Assembly: GCA_015259035.1 (NCBI GenBank) | Contig: JABZHC010000013.1 | Coordinates: 1 to 22,103 of the forward strand | From: Atopobium sp. | GTDB lineage: Bacteria > Actinomycetota > Coriobacteriia > Coriobacteriales > Atopobiaceae | Direction: 5' to 3' | Length of the DNA: 22,103 nucleotides | Shown: one piece after another, positions 1-6,773 of the stretch | Layout of the letters: each line of letters starts with the position of its first letter | How positions within the stretch are numbered: the first letter of the stretch is position 1 | The notes under the pieces: generated by a model | Databases searched by the model: none | Seen by the model: only the letters and a program-made list of their open reading frames with translations | Told to the model about the DNA's origin: nothing | Made by a program: the position numbers and the translations under genes

Positions 1-1
1 G

Positions 2-127
2 CTTTATAGGCGTCTGCGTCCACGTTATGAGGCCGCCGCTGATATTACTATTGATATTCGCGAGAAAACGTTTGAGCAGGTAGCCATTGATTCTGGCAAA
101 CTGCTTTGGGAAAGAGGACTTCTATGA
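2..127 (+). CDS. aroK: Shikimate kinase, C-terminal end only (5' truncated by window)
   Basis: The open frame from base 2 to the TGA at 125-127 encodes the last 41 residues of a protein. It has an RPRYEAAADITID stretch, which resembles the C-terminal lid/helix region of shikimate kinases (R-P-x-Y-x-x-x-AD-x-x-ID). Shikimate kinase phosphorylates shikimate at the 3-hydroxyl with ATP in the cytoplasm. The next gene starts inside its stop codon (ATGA at 124-127), so the two are translationally coupled. The next gene is an AroB homologue, and aroK-aroB adjacency is common, which supports the call. The P-loop and substrate-binding residues lie outside the window, so this rests on a short C-terminal match plus context. 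Other small P-loop kinases cannot be fully excluded. Confidence 0.72.
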   Translation, partial: LYRRLRPRYEAAADITIDIREKTFEQVAIDSGKLLWERGLL

Positions 128-1260
128 GTGACAATGTCCAGAATGAGCTTGAAGAGGAATTGCCACCTGTTCAGATTAAACAGTGGGTTTCTATTCCTGG
201 AGGCTCTATTGCACTTCGTTCTGGTGCGGGCGTACTTTCAAACTTTGGTACCGAGCTGAGGACTGCGGTAGGAAGGCCTCATCGCTGCGCTTTTCTTGTT
301 AGCAGTCAGGCGGATGAAGACCTCGCTGAGCTTTTGCGCAGAGACCTCACTACCATTGGTTTTCTCGTCACGCGTGTTGACGTAGAAGATGGTGAAGCAG
401 CAACTACGGTGGCAGCTGAGGCACAGGTATTGTCTTCTTTGGCAGAGATGCATCTCACAGCTGATGACCTGGTAGTTGCCGTGGGTCACTCGGGAGTTAT
501 TTCTCTTGCTAACCACGTGGCTAACAAGTGGTGCGGGGGAGTCTCCCTTGCCACTGTTCCGCTTGATCTAGCAGCAGTTATTGTCTCGTCTATTACTCCT
601 CGTGCACTTGATACTGACGCTGAGCACCAGCGCCTTGTTACCACTAAGCCTTGCGCACGTTTCTGCTTTGCAGATCTTGAGGTTATGGACCTTTGCGATG
701 ACAACGCTAAGGTTGCCCAGGTGTGCATGGTTGCAACAGCTATGTCTGATAACGAGGCGGAGTTTGGCCGTATTTGGGATAGGGCAGATAACCTCTCCTC
801 TGGAGTTGCCGATATAGTTGCAGAGCAGCTGGCAGAATCTACTAAGACTCGTGGCCGCCTCTCTGATTCTTCCGCTATTGCTATTCAGCAGTCTGTTCCT
901 TACGGTTGGGTTTTTGTGGAGGCGCTTCGCCCGCTCATTCCAGCTGACCAGCCTCTTTCTGCACTTTATGCAGACGCACTGCGTTTCTCGGCAAGAATTG
1001 CAGTAGCTAAAGAGTCGCTATCTTTTGACGATATGCTTGCCCAAGATGAGATTCTTGAGCGCCTAAATATTGGTTTTGTTACGTGTGATATCACTCCCGA
1101 GCAGCTTATTGAAGCGCTCAAACAGGAATGTTTCCGTTCTACTAATCGTTTTATGTTGCCGATTCCAATGTCTATTGGAAGGGTAAGATTAGCTTCAGTC
1201 GACGAGGAACTTCTCGCCGAACATGCCCGCGCTTGGTGTGAGGCTCACGCTTCGCATTAA
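124..1260 (+). CDS. 3-dehydroquinate synthase-like protein lacking the canonical catalytic motifs
   Basis: This 378-residue protein starts at ATG 124, four bases into the aroK stop, with AGAGGA (113-118) as ribosome binding site. A TTG 18 bases upstream is in frame but has no such site. Residues 20-165 follow the 3-dehydroquinate synthase N-terminal (NAD-binding) domain: a GAGVLSNFG start, then VEDGEA and DDLVVAV. The C-terminal part (about 300-370) also resembles AroB, ending in a PIPMSIGRVR stretch like LPLAIGKV. The key motifs are changed, however. GGGVxGD reads GHSGVIS (121-127). PTTLLAQVDSSVGGK reads as an unrelated string at 146-160. The metal-binding HTxGH motif reads VPYGW at 258-262, with both histidines gone. 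By position it occupies the aroB slot of an aro operon. It may be a pseudoenzyme, a regulator or a very divergent synthase. Homology is fairly sure; activity is doubtful. Confidence 0.75.
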   Translation: MSDNVQNELEEELPPVQIKQWVSIPGGSIALRSGAGVLSNFGTELRTAVGRPHRCAFLVSSQADEDLAELLRRDLTTIGFLVTRVDVEDGEAATTVAAEAQVLSSLAEMHLTADDLVVAVGHSGVISLANHVANKWCGGVSLATVPLDLAAVIVSSITPRALDTDAEHQRLVTTKPCARFCFADLEVMDLCDDNAKVAQVCMVATAMSDNEAEFGRIWDRADNLSSGVADIVAEQLAESTKTRGRLSDSSAIAIQQSVPYGWVFVEALRPLIPADQPLSALYADALRFSARIAVAKESLSFDDMLAQDEILERLNIGFVTCDITPEQLIEALKQECFRSTNRFMLPIPMSIGRVRLASVDEELLAEHARAWCEAHASH

Positions 1261-1352
1261 AGTGCAACATCTTGCACCAAGGAGCCCTGTTTGGTTTGAC
1301 GGTTCCACGAGGTGCAATTCTTTGTTGTAAACATCTCGAGAAGGGATTTGAA

Positions 1353-2477
1353 ATGGCAGATTTACAGGCAGCTGCAAAGCGCGTCGCGCGCTTTCGCGAG
1401 GTAATGGCTCAGAGAGGTTATGATGCTGTTGTTCTACGTCACAACCCAGACCTTCGTTGGTTGACTGACGCTGAGCGTGTCTTTGACTTTGAGCAGGCAC
1501 ATACTGCATTTATTACGCAGGATGAGCTCTTCATGCACACTGACTCTCGTTACTACAACACATTCCTGGAGCGCCTTGGTGCTGACTCTCCATGGAAGTT
1601 TGACCAGGAGGTCACTACTCCTACTGAGTGGGTTGCTGCGCATATCGCTGAGGCTCGTGCTCGCGTAGTTGCTATTGAGGACACTGTTGACCTTGCTTTC
1701 TTTGATGGCCTTGAGCAGGCATTGCGCGATCACTCTATTGCTGCTCTACTTCCACGTATGCATGGCGATATTGCTGAGCTGCGTATTGTTAAAGACCCAG
1801 CAGAGATTGAGCTTATGAAGCATGCTCAGTCAATCACTGATAAGGCATTCCTCCACATCTGCGAGTACATCAAGCCAGGCCTCACTGAGCAGCAGATTCG
1901 TGCTGAGCTTGAGAACTATATGCTCTCTAACGGCGCAGATGCTCTCTCCTTTGATTCCATCATTGCTTCTGGCCCTAATGGCGCTAATCCTCATGCACAG
2001 CCAGGCGAGCGCGTAGTTCAGACAGGCGATATGATTGTTATGGACTACGGTGCAGGCTACCTGGATTACCACTCAGACATGACCCGTACCGTTGTGGTTG
2101 GTGCACCTTCCGAGGAGCAGCAGCACGTCTTTGACGTTGTTCGCAAGGCAAATGAGACGTGTGCTGCAGCTATCCATGCAGGCGTGACTGGTTCTGACAT
2201 CCACAACCTTGCAGTTAAGGTTATCTCTGAGGCTGGTTACGGCGAGTACTTTGGTCACGGCCTTGGTCACGGTGTTGGCGTTGAGATTCACGAGCGCCCA
2301 TTCTTCAATCCTCGTTGGAACAAGGTAATTGCAGCAGGTTCTGTTGTTACCGATGAGCCTGGCATTTACCTGCCTGGCAAGTTTGGTATCCGCCTTGAGG
2401 ACTTTGGTGTTGTTACTGAGGACGGCTATGACGTCTTTACTCAGTCCACACACGATCTTGTGTCCGTTGGCTGCTAA
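1353..2477 (+). CDS. pepQ: M24 family metallopeptidase, Xaa-Pro aminopeptidase/dipeptidase type
   Basis: A 374-residue cytoplasmic peptidase that probably removes residues N-terminal to proline. The start is ATG 1353, preceded by GAGAAGGG (1338-1345). An in-frame ATG at 1272 would add 27 unsupported residues. Residues 1-135 form the creatinase-like N-terminal domain and about 145-370 the pita-bread catalytic domain. All five metal ligands expected for the family are visible: D231 (MDYGAGY), D242 (SDMTRT), H306 (GLGHGVG), E335 (DEPGIYL) and E349 (IRLED). H302 and H313 are also in place. PepQ/PepP-type genes commonly sit between aroB and efp. Here the gene follows the AroB-like gene after 92 bases and is closed by a strong terminator. 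The sequence does not separate pepP from pepQ, so the symbol is tentative. Confidence 0.9.
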   Translation: MADLQAAAKRVARFREVMAQRGYDAVVLRHNPDLRWLTDAERVFDFEQAHTAFITQDELFMHTDSRYYNTFLERLGADSPWKFDQEVTTPTEWVAAHIAEARARVVAIEDTVDLAFFDGLEQALRDHSIAALLPRMHGDIAELRIVKDPAEIELMKHAQSITDKAFLHICEYIKPGLTEQQIRAELENYMLSNGADALSFDSIIASGPNGANPHAQPGERVVQTGDMIVMDYGAGYLDYHSDMTRTVVVGAPSEEQQHVFDVVRKANETCAAAIHAGVTGSDIHNLAVKVISEAGYGEYFGHGLGHGVGVEIHERPFFNPRWNKVIAAGSVVTDEPGIYLPGKFGIRLEDFGVVTEDGYDVFTQSTHDLVSVGC

Positions 2478-2497
2478 CGAGCTACGATATACAGAAT

Positions 2498-2540
2498 TTT
2501 TGCGGTCAGAAGCTCTATGTTTCTGGCCGCATTTTTTCGT
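2498..2540 (+). terminator. Intrinsic terminator after the peptidase gene
   Basis: A 10-bp stem pairs 2502-2511 (GCGGTCAGAA) with 2521-2530 (TTCTGGCCGC), with one G-U pair and a 9-base loop. It is followed by ATTTTTT. It lies 24 bases after the stop codon and closes the aro/pepQ transcript. Confidence 0.85.
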
Positions 2541-2726
2541 ATCTCCTAGGGTGAGAAGGTCTTCTCGCCCTAAAATTGGCTTATAAAAACAAAATAATCT
2601 AAAAAGAGTTAGGTTAGTGAAGACACGCTTCAGATATATGTAATAAAATCAGAAAAGTAAATGTTATTTTCATTGTTATGTTTACAGTTTCATTTGTTTT
2701 ATTAGGTAGAAAAGAAGGAGGTAGAA
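2541..2726 (+). promoter_or_regulatory. AT-rich control region of the mannose-type PTS operon, with an 11-bp inverted repeat
   Basis: This region separates the preceding terminator from the PTS operon. An inverted repeat pairs 2547-2557 with 2562-2572 (TAGGGTGAGAA / TTCTCGCCCTA, one G-U pair, 4-base loop). No T-run follows it, so it could be an operator or an RNA stem rather than a terminator. The rest is strongly A/T rich. A weak sigma-70-like candidate is TTGTTA (2673-2678) with TTTTAT (2697-2702), 18 bases apart. A small inverted repeat, TGAAG-ACACG-CTTCA, lies at about 2618-2632. I see no -24/-12 sigma-54 promoter of the kind that drives many levanase/mannose PTS operons in Firmicutes. 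The ribosome binding site AAGGAGG (2715-2721) is strong. Confidence 0.4.
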
Positions 2727-3728
2727 GTGGTTAGTATCGTTCTAGCCAGCCATGGCAAATTTGCCGAGGGCATCAAAGATTCTGGCGGCATGATTTTTGG
2801 ACCACAGGAAGGCGTTGTAGCTGTAACGCTTACTCCTGATATGGGTCCAGATGACCTGCATCAGAAGATTCTCGACGCAATTGCCACGCTTGAAGATCAA
2901 GAGCATGTCTTGTTCTTGGTTGACCTATGGGGTGGCACCCCCTTTAACCAGATTTCTCGCGTTCTTGAGGAAGAGGGTAAAGAGGATTGGGTTGCTGTTA
3001 CTGGCCTTAACCTCCCAATGCTTATTGCAGCTTATGGCTCTCGTCTTGGCGTAGATACTGCAGCTGAGGTAGCAAAAGAGATTTACTCTGAAGCTCGTAT
3101 GGGCGTAAAGATTAAGCCAGAAGAGCTTGAGCCACAAGAGGCAACACCTACTGATGTTCCTGCTGCTCCAGCAGCACCTCAGGGTGCAATTCCTGCGGGT
3201 ACTGTTATTGGTGATGGCAAGCTTAAGATTGTTCTTGCTCGTATTGACACCCGTCTTCTGCATGGTCAGGTTGCAACTACGTGGACAAAGATGACCAAGC
3301 CAGATCGCATTATTGTCTGCTCTGACGGTGTTGCTCAAGATGAGCTCCGCAAGACCATGATTATTCAGGCAGCTCCTCCAGGAGTACATGTCCACGTTGT
3401 TCCTATTAAGAAGATTATTGAGATTGCTCACGACACTCGTTTTGGCAATACCAAGGCAATGCTTCTGTTTGAGACTCCTCAAGATATGCTTCGTGCTATT
3501 GAGGGTGGCGTAGAAATCAAGGAAGCAAACCTTGGTTCTATGGCTCATTCTGTTGGCAAAGTTGTTGTTACCAACGCAGTTGCTATGGATGAGGACGATG
3601 TAAAGACTCTTGAAGCTATCCGCGAGTGCGGTACAACGTTTGATGTTCGTAAGGTTCCTGCAGACAGCGCAGAGAACTTTGAGGCAATGCTTAAAAAAGC
3701 TAAGTCTGAGCTTGGCGCCCGTAAGTAA
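2727..3728 (+). CDS. manX: PTS mannose/fructose/sorbose family EIIAB fusion
   Basis: A 333-residue cytoplasmic phosphotransferase component starting at GTG 2727, five bases after AAGGAGG. Residues 1-130 are the EIIA(man) domain, with the phospho-accepting His9 in ASHGKFAEG and the DLWGGTPFN motif at 66-74. Residues 165-330 are EIIB(man), with active His179 in RIDTRLLHGQV. An Ala/Pro-rich flexible linker (about 133-160) joins them, as in E. coli ManX. EIIA takes phosphate from HPr and EIIB passes it to sugar entering through IIC/IID. The next gene starts 16 bases later with its own AGAAGGAGG. The sugar cannot be fixed from sequence; mannose, glucose, fructose, sorbose or an amino sugar are possible. 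No regulator gene is adjacent. Confidence 0.93.
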   Translation: MVSIVLASHGKFAEGIKDSGGMIFGPQEGVVAVTLTPDMGPDDLHQKILDAIATLEDQEHVLFLVDLWGGTPFNQISRVLEEEGKEDWVAVTGLNLPMLIAAYGSRLGVDTAAEVAKEIYSEARMGVKIKPEELEPQEATPTDVPAAPAAPQGAIPAGTVIGDGKLKIVLARIDTRLLHGQVATTWTKMTKPDRIIVCSDGVAQDELRKTMIIQAAPPGVHVHVVPIKKIIEIAHDTRFGNTKAMLLFETPQDMLRAIEGGVEIKEANLGSMAHSVGKVVVTNAVAMDEDDVKTLEAIRECGTTFDVRKVPADSAENFEAMLKKAKSELGARK

Positions 3729-3744
3729 CTAGAAGGAGGTAGAA

Positions 3745-4560
3745 ATGACGCCTATCACAATACTGCTTGTCGTAATTGTTGCTCTTCTCGCTGGCATGGA
3801 AGGTATTCTTGACCAGTGGGAGTTCCACCAGCCCCTGGTTGCTTGCTCACTGATTGGCCTTGTGACTGGTCACCCTGCTGAGGGAATTATCCTCGGCGGT
3901 TCTCTTCAGATGATTGCTCTTGGTTGGGCAAACATCGGAGCTGCAGTTGCACCAGACGCAGCTTTGGCATCTGTTGCATCCGCAATTATTATGGTTTTGG
4001 CACTGAATGGTGGAGATACTGACACCACCGCTGCTATTAACACCTCTATTGCACTTGCAATTCCTCTGTCAGTAGCAGGCCTGTTCCTTACCATGATTGC
4101 TCGTACTATTGCAACTGGTATTGTCCACGCAATGGATGCAGCTGCCGAGAAGGGCGATTTTGCTGCAATCGAGCGTTGGCACATTGTAGCTATCCTCATG
4201 CAGGGCGCACGTATTGCCGTTCCTGCAGCTGCTCTTTGCTTCATTGACCCAGCTATTGTCACTGATGCTCTCAACGCAATGCCTAAGTGGCTCACTGGCG
4301 GTATGGCAGTTGGCGGCGGCATGGTTGCTGCTGTTGGTTACGCAATGGTCATTAACATGATGGCTACTCGTGAGGTTTGGCCGTTCTTTGCTCTTGGCTT
4401 TGTCTTTGCTGCTATTAACCAGCTCACTCTTATTGCTCTTGGTGTTATCGGTGTCTGCCTTGCTATTCTCTACATTGGTCTTAAAGACCTTGCTAAGCAG
4501 GGTGGCGGCGCAGGTGGTGGATCAGGCGATCCACTCGGCGATATTATTGACAACTACTAA
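3745..4560 (+). CDS. manY: PTS mannose family EIIC membrane component
   Basis: A 271-residue polytopic membrane protein with AAGGAGG just before its ATG. It begins with a hydrophobic helix (residues 3-18) followed by EGILDQWEFHQPLVACSLIGL, typical of the IIC(man) N-terminus. A GGSLQMIALGWANIGAAVAPD stretch follows and forms the conserved translocation region of the family. Several further hydrophobic segments run through the protein to about residue 250. The C-terminus is a glycine-rich tail (GGGAGGGSGD). Length agrees with ManY (about 265). With IID it forms the sugar channel. It sits between the IIAB and IID genes in the standard order. There is no truncation or odd feature apart from the glycine tail. 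Confidence 0.93.
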   Translation: MTPITILLVVIVALLAGMEGILDQWEFHQPLVACSLIGLVTGHPAEGIILGGSLQMIALGWANIGAAVAPDAALASVASAIIMVLALNGGDTDTTAAINTSIALAIPLSVAGLFLTMIARTIATGIVHAMDAAAEKGDFAAIERWHIVAILMQGARIAVPAAALCFIDPAIVTDALNAMPKWLTGGMAVGGGMVAAVGYAMVINMMATREVWPFFALGFVFAAINQLTLIALGVIGVCLAILYIGLKDLAKQGGGAGGGSGDPLGDIIDNY

Positions 4561-4581
4561 TTCTGAAGGAGCGTGAAACTA

Positions 4582-5499
4582 ATGGAGAATAAGATTCAGC
4601 TTTCTAAGAAAGACCGTATGTCTGTTGCTCTTCGTCACCAGTTCCTTCAGGGTTCTTGGAACTACGAGCGTATGCAGAACGGTGGTTGGGCGTTCTCAAT
4701 GATTCCAGCCATCAAGAAGCTTTATCCAAACAAAGAAGATCAGGTAACCGCTCTTAAGCGTCACCTTGAGTTCTACAATACTCACCCTTACGTTTCTGCA
4801 CCCGTCATGGGTGTTACCCTTGCACTGGAGGAGGGCCGCGCTAACGGTGAGCCTATTGATGACGTTGCAATTCAGGGCGTTAAGGTTGGTATGATGGGTC
4901 CTCTGGCCGGTGTTGGTGATCCAGTCTTCTGGTTTACCGTCCGTCCAATCCTTGGAGCACTTGGTGCATCTATTGCTCTTGGTGGCTCCGCTCTTGGCCC
5001 CATTCTCTTCTTTGTTCTGTGGAATGTCATTCGCCTTATCTTCCTGTGGTACACCCAGGAGTTTGGCTACAAGGCAGGCGCTTCAATTTCTTCCGATCTT
5101 TCTGGCGGTATGCTGGGCAAGATTACTGAGGGTGCTTCTATTCTTGGTATGTTTATCATTGGCGCCCTGGTACAGCGTTGGGTTTCTATTTCATTTACCC
5201 CAGTTGTTTCTACCATTCCTCAGCAGGCAGGCGCCTACATTGATTGGACAACTCTTCCTTCAGGAGTAGATGGAATCTATCAAGCATTGAAGCTTTATGC
5301 TGCTCTTGGACCAAACGGTCTTGACCCAGTCAAGGTAACTACACTTCAGTCCAACCTTGATTCGCTCATTCCTGGTTTGGCAGCTGTTGGTCTGACACTG
5401 CTCTGCTGCTCACTGCTTAAGAAGAAGGTCTCTCCAATTGCTATCATCCTGGCTCTCTTTGCCGTTGGTATTATTGGTCGACTCCTTGGCTTTATGTAA
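4582..5499 (+). CDS. manZ: PTS mannose family EIID membrane component
   Basis: A 305-residue IID(man) protein. I chose ATG 4582 because GAAGGAG (4565-4571) lies 10 bases upstream of it. The in-frame GTG at 4573 would leave only one base after that site. Residues about 14-60 carry the family signature (LQGSWNYERMQ, GWAFSMIPAIKKLY) and then HLEFYNTHPY. A glycine-rich GMMGPLAGVGDPVFW follows, near residues 98-112. Hydrophobic segments occur at about 115-150, 180-200, and at the end (270-305). Together with IIC it forms the membrane translocator of the same operon. A terminator follows 39 bases after the stop. Nothing is unusual in it. Confidence 0.93.
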   Translation: MENKIQLSKKDRMSVALRHQFLQGSWNYERMQNGGWAFSMIPAIKKLYPNKEDQVTALKRHLEFYNTHPYVSAPVMGVTLALEEGRANGEPIDDVAIQGVKVGMMGPLAGVGDPVFWFTVRPILGALGASIALGGSALGPILFFVLWNVIRLIFLWYTQEFGYKAGASISSDLSGGMLGKITEGASILGMFIIGALVQRWVSISFTPVVSTIPQQAGAYIDWTTLPSGVDGIYQALKLYAALGPNGLDPVKVTTLQSNLDSLIPGLAAVGLTLLCCSLLKKKVSPIAIILALFAVGIIGRLLGFM

Positions 5500-5505
5500 T
5501 GAGTA

Positions 5506-5515
5506 AGCGTACGCT
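5506..5515. repeat. 10-bp perfect palindrome downstream of manZ
   Basis: AGCGTACGCT is its own reverse complement. It lies 7 bases after the manZ stop and upstream of the terminator. A role is unknown, and a palindrome of this length can arise by chance. Confidence 0.3.
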
Positions 5516-5538
5516 CTAGTACTTAAAGTCGCACGAAT

Positions 5539-5575
5539 ATGGGTCGCGCTCTATAATGGGTGCGACCCATTTTTG
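5539..5575 (+). terminator. Intrinsic terminator after manZ, with a TATAAT box in its loop
   Basis: A perfect 9-bp stem pairs ATGGGTCGC (5539-5547) with GCGACCCAT (5562-5570), with a 14-base loop and then TTTTT. The loop contains TATAAT (5552-5557), a perfect -10 element 28 bases before the next gene. No good -35 is seen (GTCGCA at 5528-5533 matches 3 of 6). The element may both end the PTS transcript and start a separate transcript of the DUF956 gene. Confidence 0.8.
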
Positions 5576-5585
5576 AAAGGATTGT

Positions 5586-5993
5586 ATGGCTCAGTCTCAA
5601 AACAGTACGGTTGACTTCACCGCAAAGGCAACGTCATTTCATGGGCTAGCTACGTATGGCGATATCCTTATTGGCAACAAGGCCTTTGAGTTCTACAACC
5701 AAAAAAATCCCGAAGATTACATTCAGATTCCCTGGGATCAGATAGATCATGTGGCTGCCTCAGTTATGGGACGCACCAAAAGCATTTCTCGCTTTGCCAT
5801 TTTTACTAAAAGCAATGGTAATTATTCGTTTTCTACGCGAGACAACAAGGCAACACTGAGGGCAATTCGCGCCTATATAGGGAAGGAGAAACTCGTACGT
5901 TCTCCAAACTTCTGGTTTGTCTTTAAGCATGGGCTCATGGCAATTCCACAGCTTCCTCGCCTTATTAAAGAGAGTTTTATTAAAAAGAAGTAA
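5586..5993 (+). CDS. manO: DUF956 family protein (ManO-like) accompanying the mannose PTS
   Basis: A 135-residue soluble protein with GAAAGG (5575-5580) before its ATG. The body (about residues 8-110) resembles the DUF956 family, with LATYGDILIGNKAFEFYN, then EDYIQIPWDQIDHV, then an RFAIFTKS strand and a C-terminal FWFVFKHG. Members of this family, called ManO in some annotations, are encoded next to mannose-class PTS operons in Firmicutes and are thought to modulate them. The mechanism is not established. Here it is split from IID by a terminator, which fits a lower or separately controlled level. The C-terminus is basic (IKESFIKKK). Family assignment is by eye plus the strong context; I cannot state a biochemical activity. 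Confidence 0.85.
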   Translation: MAQSQNSTVDFTAKATSFHGLATYGDILIGNKAFEFYNQKNPEDYIQIPWDQIDHVAASVMGRTKSISRFAIFTKSNGNYSFSTRDNKATLRAIRAYIGKEKLVRSPNFWFVFKHGLMAIPQLPRLIKESFIKKK

Positions 5994-6041
5994 GCAAATT
6001 TTGCATTTTCACAAGAGCCGCCAGCACGGAAGGCGTGAAAC

Positions 6042-6050
6042 TGATAAAAT
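6042..6050 (+). promoter_or_regulatory. Candidate extended -10 promoter for efp
   Basis: TG-A-TAAAAT matches an extended -10 (TGnTATAAT) in five of six core bases. The expected -35 position is poor, which extended -10 promoters tolerate. It would give a leader of about 75 bases. A 6-bp stem (GTCGCG 6068-6073 with CGCGAC 6100-6105) lies in that leader. Computational evidence only. Confidence 0.4.
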
Positions 6051-6129
6051 CCAACATGCATATACGTGTCGCGGGTAGTTTGAAAATTCACGTTCTTCTC
6101 GCGACTTTATCGAGTGAAAAGAGTTAGAC

Positions 6130-6693
6130 GTGGCAACTATCAGCACCGCAGATTTTAAGAACGGCCTTGGCCTTAAGATTAACGATAAGTACTACACCAT
6201 CGTTGAGTTCCAGCATGTAAAGCCAGGTAAGGGCGGCGCTTTTGTCCGCTATAAGATTCGTGACCTTCGCTCTGGCCGCGTTATTGATCAGACCTGCAAC
6301 GCTGGTACCAAGTTTGAGAACGTTCTTCTGCTCACCAAAGAGATGCAGTATCTCTACAACGACGGTGAGTCCTTCTACTTCATGGACAACGAGACTTACG
6401 ATCAGGTAGCTGTTCCTGCTGATTTTATTGGCGAGAAGAGCGTCTGGTTCAAGGAGAACGATAACGCACAGCTTCTTTATGCAGACACTGAGCTTCTTGG
6501 CGTTGAGCCTCCAATGTTCATTGAGGCAGAGATCACCGAGACCGATCCAGGCTTTAAGGGTGACACCGTTCAGGGTGGTACTAAGCCAGCAACTATTGAG
6601 ACTGGTGCAACTCTTCAGGTTCCAATGTATCTGAACCAGGGTGAGCGCATTAAGGTTGACACTCGCGACGGCAAGTTTGTTTCTCGCGTTTAA
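6130..6693 (+). CDS. efp: Translation elongation factor P
   Basis: A 187-residue protein of normal EF-P length. It starts at GTG 6130, with AAAGAG upstream as a moderate ribosome binding site. Three beta-barrel domains are recognisable. Domain I carries the tRNA-contacting loop at residues 30-37 with K34 in PGKGGA, the position that is modified in many bacteria. The YRDxE-like region and the RIKVDTRDGKFVSRV C-terminus also fit. EF-P binds between the ribosomal P and E sites and relieves stalling at proline stretches. No modification enzyme is encoded in the window. The gene follows the PTS cassette and precedes an Asp23-like gene and nusB, an order like B. subtilis efp-accBC-yqhY-nusB but without accBC. 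Confidence 0.96.
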   Translation: MATISTADFKNGLGLKINDKYYTIVEFQHVKPGKGGAFVRYKIRDLRSGRVIDQTCNAGTKFENVLLLTKEMQYLYNDGESFYFMDNETYDQVAVPADFIGEKSVWFKENDNAQLLYADTELLGVEPPMFIEAEITETDPGFKGDTVQGGTKPATIETGATLQVPMYLNQGERIKVDTRDGKFVSRV

Positions 6694-6703
6694 TGCATTC
6701 TCT

Positions 6704-6723
6704 TTGGGTGCATAAGCACCCAA
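6704..6723 (+). other. 8-bp stem-loop after efp without a U-tract
   Basis: TTGGGTGC (6704-6711) pairs perfectly with GCACCCAA (6716-6723) around an ATAA tetraloop. The following bases, CAGTATTGAG, are not T-rich. It may stabilise or pause the efp mRNA, or be a weak terminator acting with the second stem at 6744-6762. Confidence 0.5.
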
Positions 6724-6743
6724 CAGTATTGAGTAATTATTTC

Positions 6744-6762
6744 AAAGACAGTTTGTCTTTTT
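6744..6762 (+). terminator. Weak intrinsic terminator or attenuator before the Asp23-like gene
   Basis: AAAGACA (6744-6750) pairs with TGTCTTT (6754-6760) around a 3-base loop and runs into TTTTT. The stem is A/T rich and ends only one base before the AGGGGGT ribosome binding site. Full termination seems unlikely; read-through control is possible. Confidence 0.35.
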
Positions 6763-6773
6763 AGGGGGTAGAC

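Noticed and set aside
1272..1352. 27-residue N-terminal extension of the Xaa-Pro peptidase
   Set aside because: No ribosome binding site at the 1272 ATG and the extension is unlike the family; GAGAAGGG supports 1353.
2925..3548. 207-residue antisense frame over the PTS EIIAB gene
   Set aside because: Lacks a sensible start signal and any family pattern; the + strand gene is certain.
6124..6723. 199-residue antisense open frame over efp
   Set aside because: It mirrors efp almost exactly, has no recognisable domain or ribosome binding site, and arises from the codon use of a highly expressed gene.
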